Of a stretch of 30,013 bases of DNA, positions 1 to 7,079 are shown one piece after another. This DNA is from CAITUY01 sp964611575 (GTDB lineage: Bacteria; Verrucomicrobiota; Kiritimatiellia; CAIKKV01; CAITUY01): assembly GCA_964611575.1 (NCBI GenBank), contig CAZTAJ010000049.1, forward strand, positions 1 to 30,013, given 5' to 3'. The notes below the pieces were generated by a model, which saw only the letters and a list, made by a program, of their open reading frames with translations, was not told the origin of the DNA and ran no database searches. The position numbers and the translations under genes are program-made. The stretch's first letter is position 1. Each line of letters starts with the position of its first letter.

Positions 1-24
1 AAATAGGTACATGTTGGAGAAGCT

Positions 25-285
25 ATGACAACACTGACTGCAACCGATGCACGCCGAGAGTTCTTCGATGTCGTCAAGGGGGCGGCCGACAAACACCAGA
101 TTTATCGGATACACCACCGGCGTGGTTCTGTGGTCTTGATGGCAGAGGACGACTACGACAGCATGGTCGAGACCATGGAACTGCTCTCCACGCCCGGATT
201 TCGACAGAGCCTGAAGAAATCCGTCGAGCAGGTGCACAGGGGTGAGACTGTGTCGTTTGAGGAGGTTTTCGGAGAGAAGCCGTGA
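25..285 (+). CDS. Type II antitoxin, Phd/YefM family
   Basis: This 86-residue protein should neutralise the toxin encoded just downstream and repress their shared promoter by binding DNA through its N-terminal Phd/YefM fold. Visible features are the N-terminal TATDARREFFDVV stretch (the usual 'xxAR..F..ll' start of the family), a central basic strand RIHHRRGSVVLMAEDDYDSM (the 'v.i.r.g.pvavlvs.edy.sl' pattern), and an acidic, helix-prone C-terminal half (EQVHRGETVSFEEVF) that normally wraps around the toxin. Length is typical of the family. GGAG at 16-19 lies 5 bases before the ATG. The stop codon overlaps the toxin start (GTGA), so translation is probably coupled. The promoter would lie left of the window edge. 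The family is clear from sequence; the function is inferred from family and pairing. Confidence 0.9.
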   Translation: MTTLTATDARREFFDVVKGAADKHQIYRIHHRRGSVVLMAEDDYDSMVETMELLSTPGFRQSLKKSVEQVHRGETVSFEEVFGEKP

Positions 286-539
286 CGCCGTATGCCATCC
301 GCTTCACGAAAGAGGCGGTCAAAGACGTTGACAAACTCCCGCCCCGCCTGAAGGAGAAGCTCAGGGTTGTGCTCCAGAAGCAAGTGGCGCCGGACCCGAG
401 ATGCGGGAAAAGGTTGGTTGGGGACCTTGCCGGGTTCTTCTCCCTGAGGCTTTCCTACAAGGATCGACTGGTTTACTCGGTGGACGACGACAGTCGGACA
501 ATCTTCGCCCATCGGGCGCGAACCCACTACGGGGATTGA
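282..539 (+). CDS. Type II toxin, RelE/ParE superfamily (YoeB/RelE-like mRNA interferase)
   Basis: An 85-residue basic protein beginning at GTG 282, whose first bases overlap the antitoxin stop. It follows the RelE/ParE pattern: an N-terminal strand (YAIRFTKEAVKDVDKLP), a basic helix (LKEKLRVVLQKQ), a central 'G.F.SLRLSYKDRLVYSVDD' beta core, and a C-terminal strand ending HRARTHYGD. The late His/Arg/His-Tyr residues match where RelE/YoeB toxins carry residues used for ribosome-dependent mRNA cleavage. That activity is known for the family and is inferred here. The pair is probably a stability or stress module. A ParE-type gyrase poison is less likely given the C-terminal HYG ending, but cannot be excluded by eye. 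Confidence 0.87.
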   Translation: MTPYAIRFTKEAVKDVDKLPPRLKEKLRVVLQKQVAPDPRCGKRLVGDLAGFFSLRLSYKDRLVYSVDDDSRTIFAHRARTHYGD

Positions 540-974
540 CAGGAAACGCCAATCGGCTCGCCGGGACTGACCGGTAAAGGCCAGCCCCGGCTGCACCACC
601 CGGCATGCGGGTCCGCACCAGGCGGTTCCGAACAATCTTCCCCAACGGTTCCGACCGTCAGGTCAGACACGGGTTTTCTCATTTGCCTCAGACTGTTTCA
701 CTCGTCTGAGACATGAGACGGCACGGCACGTCGCCTCCCGGCACGCAAGACGACCGGTCCAGCCGTTCTTGCGACGGATTGTTTGGGCCAGGTGTGTGGA
801 ATGTGAAGATGGTGCAAAAACAGGCCCCTGCCCTCCGCGCGGCATGAGCCATGCTAAATACAATAGGTGACCTGAGGTTGGTGGAAGGTAAGAGACAGAC
901 GCCTAGTGTGTCGTAAAGTTCTCAGTCCACTGGCCGACTGGGGTGCCCGGCGGGGGGCATTACCTCGACCGAAA
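540..974. other. Gene-poor intergenic region with one inverted repeat
   Basis: About 435 bases between the toxin stop and the terminator hairpin. I see no coding region with convincing composition or a ribosome-binding site; short open frames here resemble no family. One perfect inverted repeat is visible: CTCAGAC at 687-693 and GTCTGAG at 704-710, separated by 10 bases. It could form a small hairpin or be a protein-binding site. It has no T-tract, so it is not an intrinsic terminator. Confidence 0.5.
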
Positions 975-1006
975 TAACCGCGGCTCAATGCCGCGGTTAC
1001 TTTTTT
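975..1006. terminator. Strong hairpin terminator, probably bidirectional
   Basis: A perfect 10-bp stem TAACCGCGGC (975-984) / GCCGCGGTTA (990-999) with a 5-base loop. Read on the plus strand it is followed by C and six T (1001-1006), a canonical intrinsic terminator. Read on the minus strand it starts about 15 bases after the srkA stop and is followed by TTTCGG, a weaker tail. Its position suggests it ends the rhlE-srkA transcript. Its T-tract suggests it also blocks plus-strand transcription arriving from the toxin-antitoxin side. Confidence 0.8.
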
Positions 1007-1014
1007 CACCCACC

Positions 1015-2019
1015 TCACCCGATAGAGTCGTTGATCTCCTGACGTTGCGTCTCCAGGTCGGCGATTTCCTGCCGCCAGAACGCCGGGGTCCCCCAGTCCG
1101 GGGCCAGTCGCGAAAACCCGCCGTCCGCCTTCTGCCTGGCGCACCACGCGGAGTAATGAATGAACCGCATGGCCCGCAACGGCTCCACCAGCCGCAACGT
1201 TTCGTCGGGAAACGGCAGGAAGGTCTCGTAGCCCTCCAGCAACCGATCGATCTCAAGACGCGCCCGTGCCACGCGGTCCGGCAGCAACAGCCACAGGTCC
1301 TGCACCGCCGGCCCAACCGCCATATCGTCGAAATCCAGCAAATGATACCCCTCACCGGGCCGGTATAGGATATTGCCGCGGTGACAATCCCCGTGCAGGC
1401 GCAGCACCTCCACGTCTTCAAACAGGGGGGCAATGAGTTCAATCAACTCCCGGGCCGTCTGCTCATATGCCGCCCGGAAGGGCGGCACCAACGCCCCGGA
1501 CCTCAGAATGTAGTCCAGATGGCCCTCCGTCGACTGCCGCGGATGCAACCGGACACGGTCCCGCGTCCCATGGCGGGCCCCAACCGCGTGCAGTCGCGCC
1601 AGCAGGCGGCCCAACTGCGCCCAATCGTCCGGACCGGGTTCATCCAGCGGCCGCCCCCCCCGCTTCGGGAATATCGCAAACCAGGTGCCGCCGTGGTCGT
1701 GCAGCAGGCCGCCGTCAGGCCCGGCCAGCGGCGGCACCACCGGCACCTCCGCCTCATGCAATTCGCCCAGGAAGTCCAGTTCGTCCTGCAGGGCGTCGCG
1801 GCTCCAGCGGCCCGGTCGGTAGAACTTGGCAATGACATACCCGCCGCTCTCCAGCCCCACCTCGTAAACCCGGTTGATGTAGCTGTTCAATGCGCGGCAC
1901 ACGTTGGTGCACCGCACACCCAGCGCCGACTCGACGGTGTTGATCACCGCGTCAGGCGTCAGGGCGCCAAACACAGGCGAGGCATCGTGCGCGGAACTGG
2001 CGGTCGCCGGGAGAGTCAT
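1015..2019 (-). CDS. srkA: SrkA/YihE-like stress-response serine/threonine protein kinase
   Basis: A 334-residue APH/choline-kinase-fold protein, close in length to E. coli SrkA (YihE/RdoA, 328 aa), a cytoplasmic protein kinase that protects cells from stress-induced death. Features in order: an N-terminal lobe with YVIAKFYRPGRWS (candidate ATP-binding Lys65) and an acidic EELxFL-like helix (DELDFLGEL); the catalytic loop LHGDCHRGNILY with Asp211; and the metal-binding LLDFDDMAVG with Asp229. The spacing of HGDxHxGN and DFDD is that of the SrkA/APH family. The start is supported by AGGAG at 2029-2033, which overlaps the upstream helicase stop codon, so the two genes are probably translationally coupled. 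No membrane segments are visible. Phosphorylation targets cannot be read from sequence. A small-molecule kinase of the same fold is the main alternative. Confidence 0.88.
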   Translation of the reverse strand: MTLPATASSAHDASPVFGALTPDAVINTVESALGVRCTNVCRALNSYINRVYEVGLESGGYVIAKFYRPGRWSRDALQDELDFLGELHEAEVPVVPPLAGPDGGLLHDHGGTWFAIFPKRGGRPLDEPGPDDWAQLGRLLARLHAVGARHGTRDRVRLHPRQSTEGHLDYILRSGALVPPFRAAYEQTARELIELIAPLFEDVEVLRLHGDCHRGNILYRPGEGYHLLDFDDMAVGPAVQDLWLLLPDRVARARLEIDRLLEGYETFLPFPDETLRLVEPLRAMRFIHYSAWCARQKADGGFSRLAPDWGTPAFWRQEIADLETQRQEINDSIG

Positions 2020-2028
2020 CCGAATGAA

Positions 2029-2033
2029 CTCCT
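2029..2033 (-). promoter_or_regulatory. Ribosome-binding site of srkA overlapping the helicase stop
   Basis: AGGAG on the minus strand, 9 bases before the srkA ATG (2019), overlapping the TAG stop of the helicase gene (2034-2032). The arrangement decides the srkA start and implies coupled translation from a shared mRNA. Confidence 0.7.
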
Positions 2034-3420
2034 AGCGCCGTGTATGCCCGAAACTTCCGGAACGCGGCGTTCGGCGGCCTTGCTGCCCGCCCCGCCCGCC
2101 GCCCCCATGTCCCTGCCCGCGCGGCACCGGCTTGGCCGCCGCCCCCGTCGCCAGGCGCGCGGTTTCGGAATGGTACGGGTGGTTGCGGTCAACCGGAACC
2201 GCCGTCCCGATCAGCCGTTCGATGGCCCGCAGAAAATCGCGCTCCTCCGCGCAACACAGGGACACGGCATCGCCCCCGGCCCCGGCGCGGGCCGTGCGGC
2301 CGATGCGGTGCACGTAGGTCTCCGGTTCCACCGGCAACTGGTAGTTGATCACGTGCGTGATGCCGTCGACATCGATGCCGCGGGCGGCAATGTCGGTGGC
2401 CACAAGCACCCGGATGCGACCCGTCTTGAATCCGTCCATGGCGCGGGTGCGGGCCCCCTGGCTCTTATTGCCGTGAATCGCAACCGCATGGATGCGCGAA
2501 TCGTTCAAGCGCTTGGTGACCTTGTCCGCGACGTGTTTTTGCTGCGTGAAGACGACCACCCGGTTCAGCCGCTCGTCGGACAACAACGACACCAGCAGAG
2601 TATCCTTCTGGCCCCGGTCGACAAACATGACCTTCTGGACGATCCGTTCCACCGCCGGCTGTTCAGGCGTGACGGCGACATGCACCGGATTATGGACCAT
2701 CGTCCGCGCCAGGGCGACCGCGTCGGGCGTCAGGGTCGCGGAAAAGAAGAGCGACTGGCGTTTCGCGGGCAGCGCCGCGATGACCTTGCGGATGTCGTTG
2801 ATGAAGCCCATGTCGAGCATCCGATCCGCCTCGTCCAGCACAAACACCTCGACCGCATCGAGACGAATATAGCCCTGGTGCTTGAGGTCGAGCAGCCGTC
2901 CGGGGGTCGCCACGACAATATCGACCCCGCGGGATAGCGCCTGCACTTGCGGCTGCTGCCCCACCCCGCCGAAGATCACCGTGTGCGAGATATGCAGATG
3001 ACGGCCGTACGTGCGGATGCTGTCGCCGATCTGGGCGGCGAGTTCACGCGTTGGCGCCAGGATCAGGGCGCGGGGCTTGCTGCGAACGGGTGGGCGGGGA
3101 TGCTGCGTGAGATAATCCAGCAACGGCAGCGTGAAGGCCGCCGTCTTGCCGGTGCCTGTTTGCGCGCATCCCAGCACATCGCGTCCCTCCAGCAAGTGCT
3201 TGATCGTCTGCTGCTGAATCGGCGTCGGGGTCGTATACCCTTCCTCCGCGACCGCCTTCTGAAGTTGCGGCAGGAGGGTGGCAAAGATGCCCGCCTCAGC
3301 GAGGTCCGGTGCCTTTGCCGGGGCCGGATGCGGGTGACTGGCCGGTGCATGGGCGGCAGGTGCCCGGTGTGGGGTTGCGGTCGGTATGGGGTGTTTGTTG
3401 CTGTTCATGGGGTCTCGCAT
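2032..3420 (-). CDS. rhlE: DEAD-box ATP-dependent RNA helicase, RhlE type
   Basis: A 462-residue cytoplasmic RNA helicase acting in rRNA maturation, mRNA turnover or cold adaptation. All core motifs are present in order: Q-motif (GYTTPTPIQQQ, about 61-71), Walker A AQTGTGKT (86-93), PTRELA (123-128), GG and TPGR (151-175), DEAD (196-199), SAT (227-229), an FTQQK strand in domain 2, ARGIDV, and HRIGRTARAG. The N-terminal 40 residues are a low-complexity Pro/Ala/His tail. The C-terminus is Gly/Arg-rich (GGGGRGGQQGRR), as in many RhlE proteins that use a basic tail for RNA binding. The start is uncertain: ATG at 3420 has no good ribosome-binding site, and a second ATG at 3408 (Met5) is equally possible. 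It is followed after 12 bases by the kinase gene. A 170-base gap separates it from the DUF4159 operon, and I saw no clear terminator there. Confidence 0.93.
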   Translation of the reverse strand: MRDPMNSNKHPIPTATPHRAPAAHAPASHPHPAPAKAPDLAEAGIFATLLPQLQKAVAEEGYTTPTPIQQQTIKHLLEGRDVLGCAQTGTGKTAAFTLPLLDYLTQHPRPPVRSKPRALILAPTRELAAQIGDSIRTYGRHLHISHTVIFGGVGQQPQVQALSRGVDIVVATPGRLLDLKHQGYIRLDAVEVFVLDEADRMLDMGFINDIRKVIAALPAKRQSLFFSATLTPDAVALARTMVHNPVHVAVTPEQPAVERIVQKVMFVDRGQKDTLLVSLLSDERLNRVVVFTQQKHVADKVTKRLNDSRIHAVAIHGNKSQGARTRAMDGFKTGRIRVLVATDIAARGIDVDGITHVINYQLPVEPETYVHRIGRTARAGAGGDAVSLCCAEERDFLRAIERLIGTAVPVDRNHPYHSETARLATGAAAKPVPRGQGHGGGGRGGQQGRRTPRSGSFGHTRR

Positions 3421-3590
3421 CCGGATGAGTTCAGTTCTCGGCCCGCCGGATGCATGGATGAGAAAGCCCTGCGATTGTCGCAGAATCGGAACCGTTGCTT
3501 CGTGGCGCGTTCGGCATCACGAGGTGTTACGGTCATCGATGGGCAGCATCCTACAGGATCGAAAGCCCGATATCAAGCCGCGAAGGGTCG

Positions 3591-5372
3591 CTACTTGGGA
3601 ACCTGGCCCTCGAAATTGATGCTCATATACTGGTTGAATGCGTAGTTCATCACATTGACCCCCATCTTGAAGGCCTGCATGGCCACGCCTGATGAGGCGC
3701 CCGAGTGTCCGGTCTTCCAAGCGTCGTTGATGTCGCCCTGATGATAAAACACCACCCAGCGGCCCTTGTATTTGATGCCCATGGCCTCATTTCCGGAATG
3801 GTGCCACAAGGGCGGCGCGCCCGCCGGGAACAGGAACGGCTGCTGGAAAATCACGTCGTCACGGGAAATCTCGACCAAGGGTAGTTCGGGAAACACCCGC
3901 CGCATAAGCGGTCGGAAATGATTGTCGAACCGTCCCCCGCCGTTGTCCGCAAACAACAGCCCGCCCATGTTGAGGCAGTACTCGCGGAGAATCGAGATTT
4001 CGGTGCTTGAGAGGTTTATGGAACCGCTGCCCGTCATGTAGACAAAAGGCGGCGCCCGGTTCTTCGGAAACCGTTTCAGTTGGAGGACCGGCTTTGATTC
4101 CGTCTCCGAGGCGATGTCAAAGCCCGTCAATTCACGGAACTTGAGCAGTATGTTGTAATCGGCCCCATAGCCCATGTCCTGGTCCCAATCGCCCCCATCA
4201 TATTCCAGGCGGATGAACCGGACGCGCGCGTTCTTCATGCCATTGGGCCAGCCGCCCTTCTTGCCGCCGCCGGCGCCCAGTTTTCCAAGTTGCTGCGCCT
4301 CGTAGGCATTCTCGGTCTCCTTGTCGACCTCCTCCAGCACCGCGCTGTCCTCGATCTTGGGCACATAGAACGAGATAGCCGTGTTCATGTTCAACACGTA
4401 TTTCTTCTCGGGCTTCTTCTTGACCTTCCGGATCTTGACCATTTCCACAGTCGGGGTTCCGCTGCCCTCGGGGACCCCGTAGGGCATTTCGTTGCACCCC
4501 CACCAGGACAGCATGGGCAGCAGAAAGATGCAGACAAAGTGAATGACGGAAGAGCGATAGAGCGCCTTGCGGAATACCGGATCCGAACCGTTACTGCGGA
4601 TATTCGCCCACAGCCGGTCCGCCCAGGCAATCGTCTCGCCGGGAGCCGATCCGTAAAACGCCGCCACCGAACGCAGCGCCAGAACGAAGATGGTCAATCC
4701 CGCGAGGATCAACCAAGGCACCAGCCGCCATTCGCCTGTGACCCACGCCTCGTTGCGCACCCAGTTCGGATAGATCTCCGGACTCTGCTCGTTCAGCAGG
4801 CTGGGAAAGGAGATCGTGACGCGCTGCAGGAACAACACCAGCAGCAAGAAGCCGGCGGCCCCCGCCTTGAGAAACAACCGGGCGACCCGTTTGCGGACAA
4901 AGGCAGCCAGGGCCGCCAGCGGCAGCAGGACCATCAACACCAGCGACAGCCACTCGATGGATTGCAGATGAACACCGGTGGATCCCTTCGGAAGAACGCC
5001 CAGTTGCTCCGGCAGAATCCCGGGGAACGCGCAAACCGCCCTGATGCCGCCCACATAAAGCCGCACCGGGATCACCGTCATGGCGGTCAGCAGCAGTCCC
5101 GTCCAGCAGGACATCGGGACCCGCCGCAGCCATCCGGTCAACTGGCGGGACCCGCGGGCAATCAACCCGCGCGGTCTTGCCGTCATAACCAGGCATCGAA
5201 CCGCGGCCGCCTGGATGCCCTGCCTGCCCCGGATCAGGACCGGACGCGCCCGGGTCAGGATTCGGACGCCCCCCCTCAAAACCGCATCGTCCATCCGGTC
5301 CGGAAGCGACAGCAGTCTCCGGACCGGCGGGGAATGCCGGATTCTGATGACGAGCATGCGAAGATCAAGCAC
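3591..5372 (-). CDS. Multi-pass membrane protein with C-terminal DUF4159 domain
   Basis: A 593-residue protein and the last gene of the eight-gene operon. The N-terminal 85 residues are Arg-rich and cytoplasm-like. Hydrophobic segments follow at about 87-106, 140-158, 168-184, 217-237 and 274-291. Next come a Lys-rich linker (KIRKVKKKPEKK, about 313-324) and a Gly-rich stretch (GAGGGKKGGWPNG). The C-terminal 200 residues are DUF4159 (RFIRLEYDGGDWDQDMG ... LLFADNGGGRFDNHF ... KGRWVVFYHQGDIND). DUF4159 has no established activity; its fold is thought to resemble a glutamine-amidotransferase/ThuA-like sandwich. With five helices, the domain would lie on the side opposite the N-terminus. The GTG start at 5372 is chosen because AGGAG lies 9 bases upstream and the preceding gene stops 17 bases away. 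ATG 5357 is the alternative. The role in the ExbB/ExbD machine is inferred from context. Confidence 0.85.
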   Translation of the reverse strand: MLDLRMLVIRIRHSPPVRRLLSLPDRMDDAVLRGGVRILTRARPVLIRGRQGIQAAAVRCLVMTARPRGLIARGSRQLTGWLRRVPMSCWTGLLLTAMTVIPVRLYVGGIRAVCAFPGILPEQLGVLPKGSTGVHLQSIEWLSLVLMVLLPLAALAAFVRKRVARLFLKAGAAGFLLLVLFLQRVTISFPSLLNEQSPEIYPNWVRNEAWVTGEWRLVPWLILAGLTIFVLALRSVAAFYGSAPGETIAWADRLWANIRSNGSDPVFRKALYRSSVIHFVCIFLLPMLSWWGCNEMPYGVPEGSGTPTVEMVKIRKVKKKPEKKYVLNMNTAISFYVPKIEDSAVLEEVDKETENAYEAQQLGKLGAGGGKKGGWPNGMKNARVRFIRLEYDGGDWDQDMGYGADYNILLKFRELTGFDIASETESKPVLQLKRFPKNRAPPFVYMTGSGSINLSSTEISILREYCLNMGGLLFADNGGGRFDNHFRPLMRRVFPELPLVEISRDDVIFQQPFLFPAGAPPLWHHSGNEAMGIKYKGRWVVFYHQGDINDAWKTGHSGASSGVAMQAFKMGVNVMNYAFNQYMSINFEGQVPK

Positions 5373-5381
5373 GGGGACGGT

Positions 5382-5386
5382 CTCCT
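5382..5386 (-). promoter_or_regulatory. Ribosome-binding site fixing the GTG start of the DUF4159 gene
   Basis: AGGAG on the minus strand lies 9 bases before GTG 5372 but 24 bases before the first ATG (5357). This favours the GTG start. Confidence 0.6.
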
Positions 5387-5389
5387 GGC

Positions 5390-6109
5390 CTACAGACCGA
5401 GTTCCACCGAGGTACCGGCCGGCGGTTTCTCGCCGGGCGCCGGGAGTTCCTCAACCTTATTGGCGGCGCCCGCCGGCACCGGCGACGTCGATGACCGGGT
5501 CTTTGCCGGGAGGGTCGCCGACGCCGATGAGACGGCAGCGGTTGGCGGCGCGTTCGTCCCGCCTTCGCCTCCAGCCGAAGGCTCCTGCCGGGACCACGCG
5601 TGCATGATGTAGCCGATAGACGTGACCCCCAGGAGAACGACGTGGCATAGGATGGCTGTGCGGAGATACCGGCTGAATCGGCTTTGCCGGATGGGTGCCA
5701 TGACGGCATTCGGAACGGCGGTCTCGGATTCGGTCAAAGCCTCATCCGGGCTCTCCAGCAGTTCCTTCTCGACCCGCGCCGCCGTGCGGGCGCCCATGAC
5801 CGGGGTTGCGGCCAGTCGCGCCTGCGTCACCTCCTGGACCTTCTCCTCAAGCCGGTTGATGGTCTTGCGAGCCGCCTCGATCTCGGCCTGATAATGAACA
5901 GCCAGTTCGTCCTTCACCTTCGCCCGATCGATTTCCTTACGCATCTCCAGGGTTTGGCGTTCCTGCTCTGCCTTCTCCGCCCTCAATCGGGCGACATCCA
6001 GTTTGAGCTCCATTTCCTGCATCTGGCGCAGCAGGGTCTCCGTTTTCTGTTCCTGCTCGCGCACGCGGGCCAGCAGGGCTTCACTCGAACCGGAAGTCTC
6101 TTTGCTCAT
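5390..6109 (-). CDS. Coiled-coil, single-pass membrane protein of the ExbB/ExbD operon
   Basis: A 239-residue protein of no recognised family. Residues 10-100 are a long charged heptad-rich helix (ARVREQEQKTETLLRQMQEM and onward) that should form a coiled coil. Residues 150-170 (RTAILCHVVLLGVTSIGYIM) form one transmembrane helix. Basic residues before it (RQSRFSRYLR) suggest an N-in orientation. The C-terminal 68 residues are Ala/Pro/Ser/Thr-rich with no globular domain. It starts one base after the second exbD stop and ends 17 bases before the DUF4159 start, so it is clearly co-transcribed. The layout recalls a TonB/TolA-like transducer turned around: a cytoplasmic coiled coil and a short extended periplasmic tail. 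It lacks the TonB C-terminal domain. Function unknown. Confidence 0.8.
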   Translation of the reverse strand: MSKETSGSSEALLARVREQEQKTETLLRQMQEMELKLDVARLRAEKAEQERQTLEMRKEIDRAKVKDELAVHYQAEIEAARKTINRLEEKVQEVTQARLAATPVMGARTAARVEKELLESPDEALTESETAVPNAVMAPIRQSRFSRYLRTAILCHVVLLGVTSIGYIMHAWSRQEPSAGGEGGTNAPPTAAVSSASATLPAKTRSSTSPVPAGAANKVEELPAPGEKPPAGTSVELGL

Positions 6110-6110
6110 G

Positions 6111-6512
6111 TCACTTTCCTCTCTTCTCGCCGACCAGCACGATCTCCGCCCCGGCGTTGCTCAACTTCATCAGCACCGCGCCGAAGTCCTTTTGCTTCTG
6201 GTCTTTGTCCACCTTCAGGAACACTTGCTTGTCGGTCTTGTTATGCAGCATCACCGACACTTCGGGCTCCAGAGCGTCGAGCGCGTATTTCTCGCCCTGC
6301 AGCCAGATCTGGCCTTCGCTGTCGAGAATGATGCTGATCGGCACGGCATTGACTTTGTCGATATCGGCCGATATGGCCGGTTTGATCTTGATGCTGGATT
6401 CCCGCATGAAAACGGAGGCCACCATGAAGAAGATGATCAGCAGGAACGCGATATCGCCGAAGGAGGCGGTCGGCACAAACGGCATGCGGCGAACCGGTCG
6501 CTTGATCTTCAT
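6111..6512 (-). CDS. ExbD/TolR-family proton-channel subunit (second copy)
   Basis: A 133-residue single-pass inner-membrane protein. A short basic N-terminus (MKIKRPVRRMP) leads into one transmembrane helix, ASFGDIAFLLIIFFMVASVF, carrying the family's membrane aspartate (Asp20) that takes up and releases protons in ExbB/ExbD and TolQ/TolR motors. The rest is a periplasmic domain with the usual beta-alpha ExbD pattern (ISIILDSEGQIWLQGE ... VFLKVDKDQKQKDFGAVLMKLSNAGAEIVLVGE). It overlaps the upstream exbD by four bases (6509-6512) and abuts the coiled-coil gene, consistent with tight coupling. The two ExbD copies differ clearly outside the membrane helix, so the motor may contain a heterodimer. 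Confidence 0.92.
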   Translation of the reverse strand: MKIKRPVRRMPFVPTASFGDIAFLLIIFFMVASVFMRESSIKIKPAISADIDKVNAVPISIILDSEGQIWLQGEKYALDALEPEVSVMLHNKTDKQVFLKVDKDQKQKDFGAVLMKLSNAGAEIVLVGEKRGK

Positions 6513-7000
6513 GCCCCGGTCCTCCCCATGACCTTCACGGCGGCATTGGTCGTCACGGGTTTCGCGGCGGCCGCCCCGTCCTCCGCCGTCTTCTCCTCGG
6601 GCGCCTCGGTGATGGCCAGTATGCCGCCCGCCTTGGCAATGGCGGTCACCGCCTGGAAGTACTGCGCATAGGCCACGTCCGGCGAACTCTCCAGCACAAT
6701 GAACCGCTGCTCATCCTTCTTCTGGGACAGTTTCAGCCCGGCCAGTTGTTCGCGCAACTGGTCCAGGGTCACCTCCTGATTGCGGAACGTCATCGATGAC
6801 GGGGCCAGCACCACGGTCGGATAGTCCCCCTCCGCTTTCCTGGCCGGATCCTGGGTGCTGGAAGGAATGGTGACCGGCAGGCCCACCGTGCGCGTGAAGG
6901 TCGTTGTGAGCACGAAAAAAATGATCAGCAAGAACGCGATGTCCGAGAAGGACGTCACATCAATGTCGCCGGGCGGCCTCGGTTTACGGGCAATTTTCAT
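6509..7000 (-). CDS. ExbD/TolR-family proton-channel subunit (first copy)
   Basis: A 163-residue partner of the ExbB protein encoded just upstream. The cytoplasmic tail is MKIARKPRPPGDIDV. The transmembrane helix TSFSDIAFLLIIFFVLTTTF holds the key Asp20. The periplasmic domain runs to about residue 135 (TVVLAPSSMTFRNQEVTLDQ ... YAQYFQAVTAIAKAGGILAI). An extra Ala/Thr-rich tail of about 30 residues is absent from the second copy. The ribosome-binding site is poor: the 5-prime spacer (7001-7042) is a duplicated piece of the exbB end, and only GGGAC lies before the ATG. Translation may therefore depend on ribosomes arriving from exbB. The family assignment is secure. The energised process is unknown because no TonB or TolA gene is present. 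Confidence 0.92.
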   Translation of the reverse strand: MKIARKPRPPGDIDVTSFSDIAFLLIIFFVLTTTFTRTVGLPVTIPSSTQDPARKAEGDYPTVVLAPSSMTFRNQEVTLDQLREQLAGLKLSQKKDEQRFIVLESSPDVAYAQYFQAVTAIAKAGGILAITEAPEEKTAEDGAAAAKPVTTNAAVKVMGRTGA

Positions 7001-7005
7001 CGGGT

Positions 7006-7079
7006 CCCGGAGAACAACCTAGTCCCGGTCGCGCAGGCGAATACCGGGGAACGACCTAGTCCCGGTCGCGCAGGTGAAT
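7006..7079 (-). repeat. 37-bp imperfect tandem duplication of the exbB 3-prime end
   Basis: Two consecutive 37-bp units, 7079-7043 and 7042-7006 on the minus strand, match at 33 of 37 positions by my alignment. Both contain ATTC-CCTGCGCGACCGGGACTAG, which encodes the last residues of ExbB (I-H/R-L-R-D-R-D) and its TAG stop. The first unit is the real gene end. The second is a non-coding copy filling the spacer before exbD. Confidence 0.88.

Noticed and set aside
663..863. 66-codon minus-strand ORF in the gene-poor region.
   Set aside because: No ribosome-binding site, no family resemblance and overlap with an inverted repeat; likely chance.
1381..2937. Open frame of 518 codons on the plus strand across srkA and the helicase.
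   Set aside because: It is opposite two well-identified genes and spans their junction; no recognisable domain.
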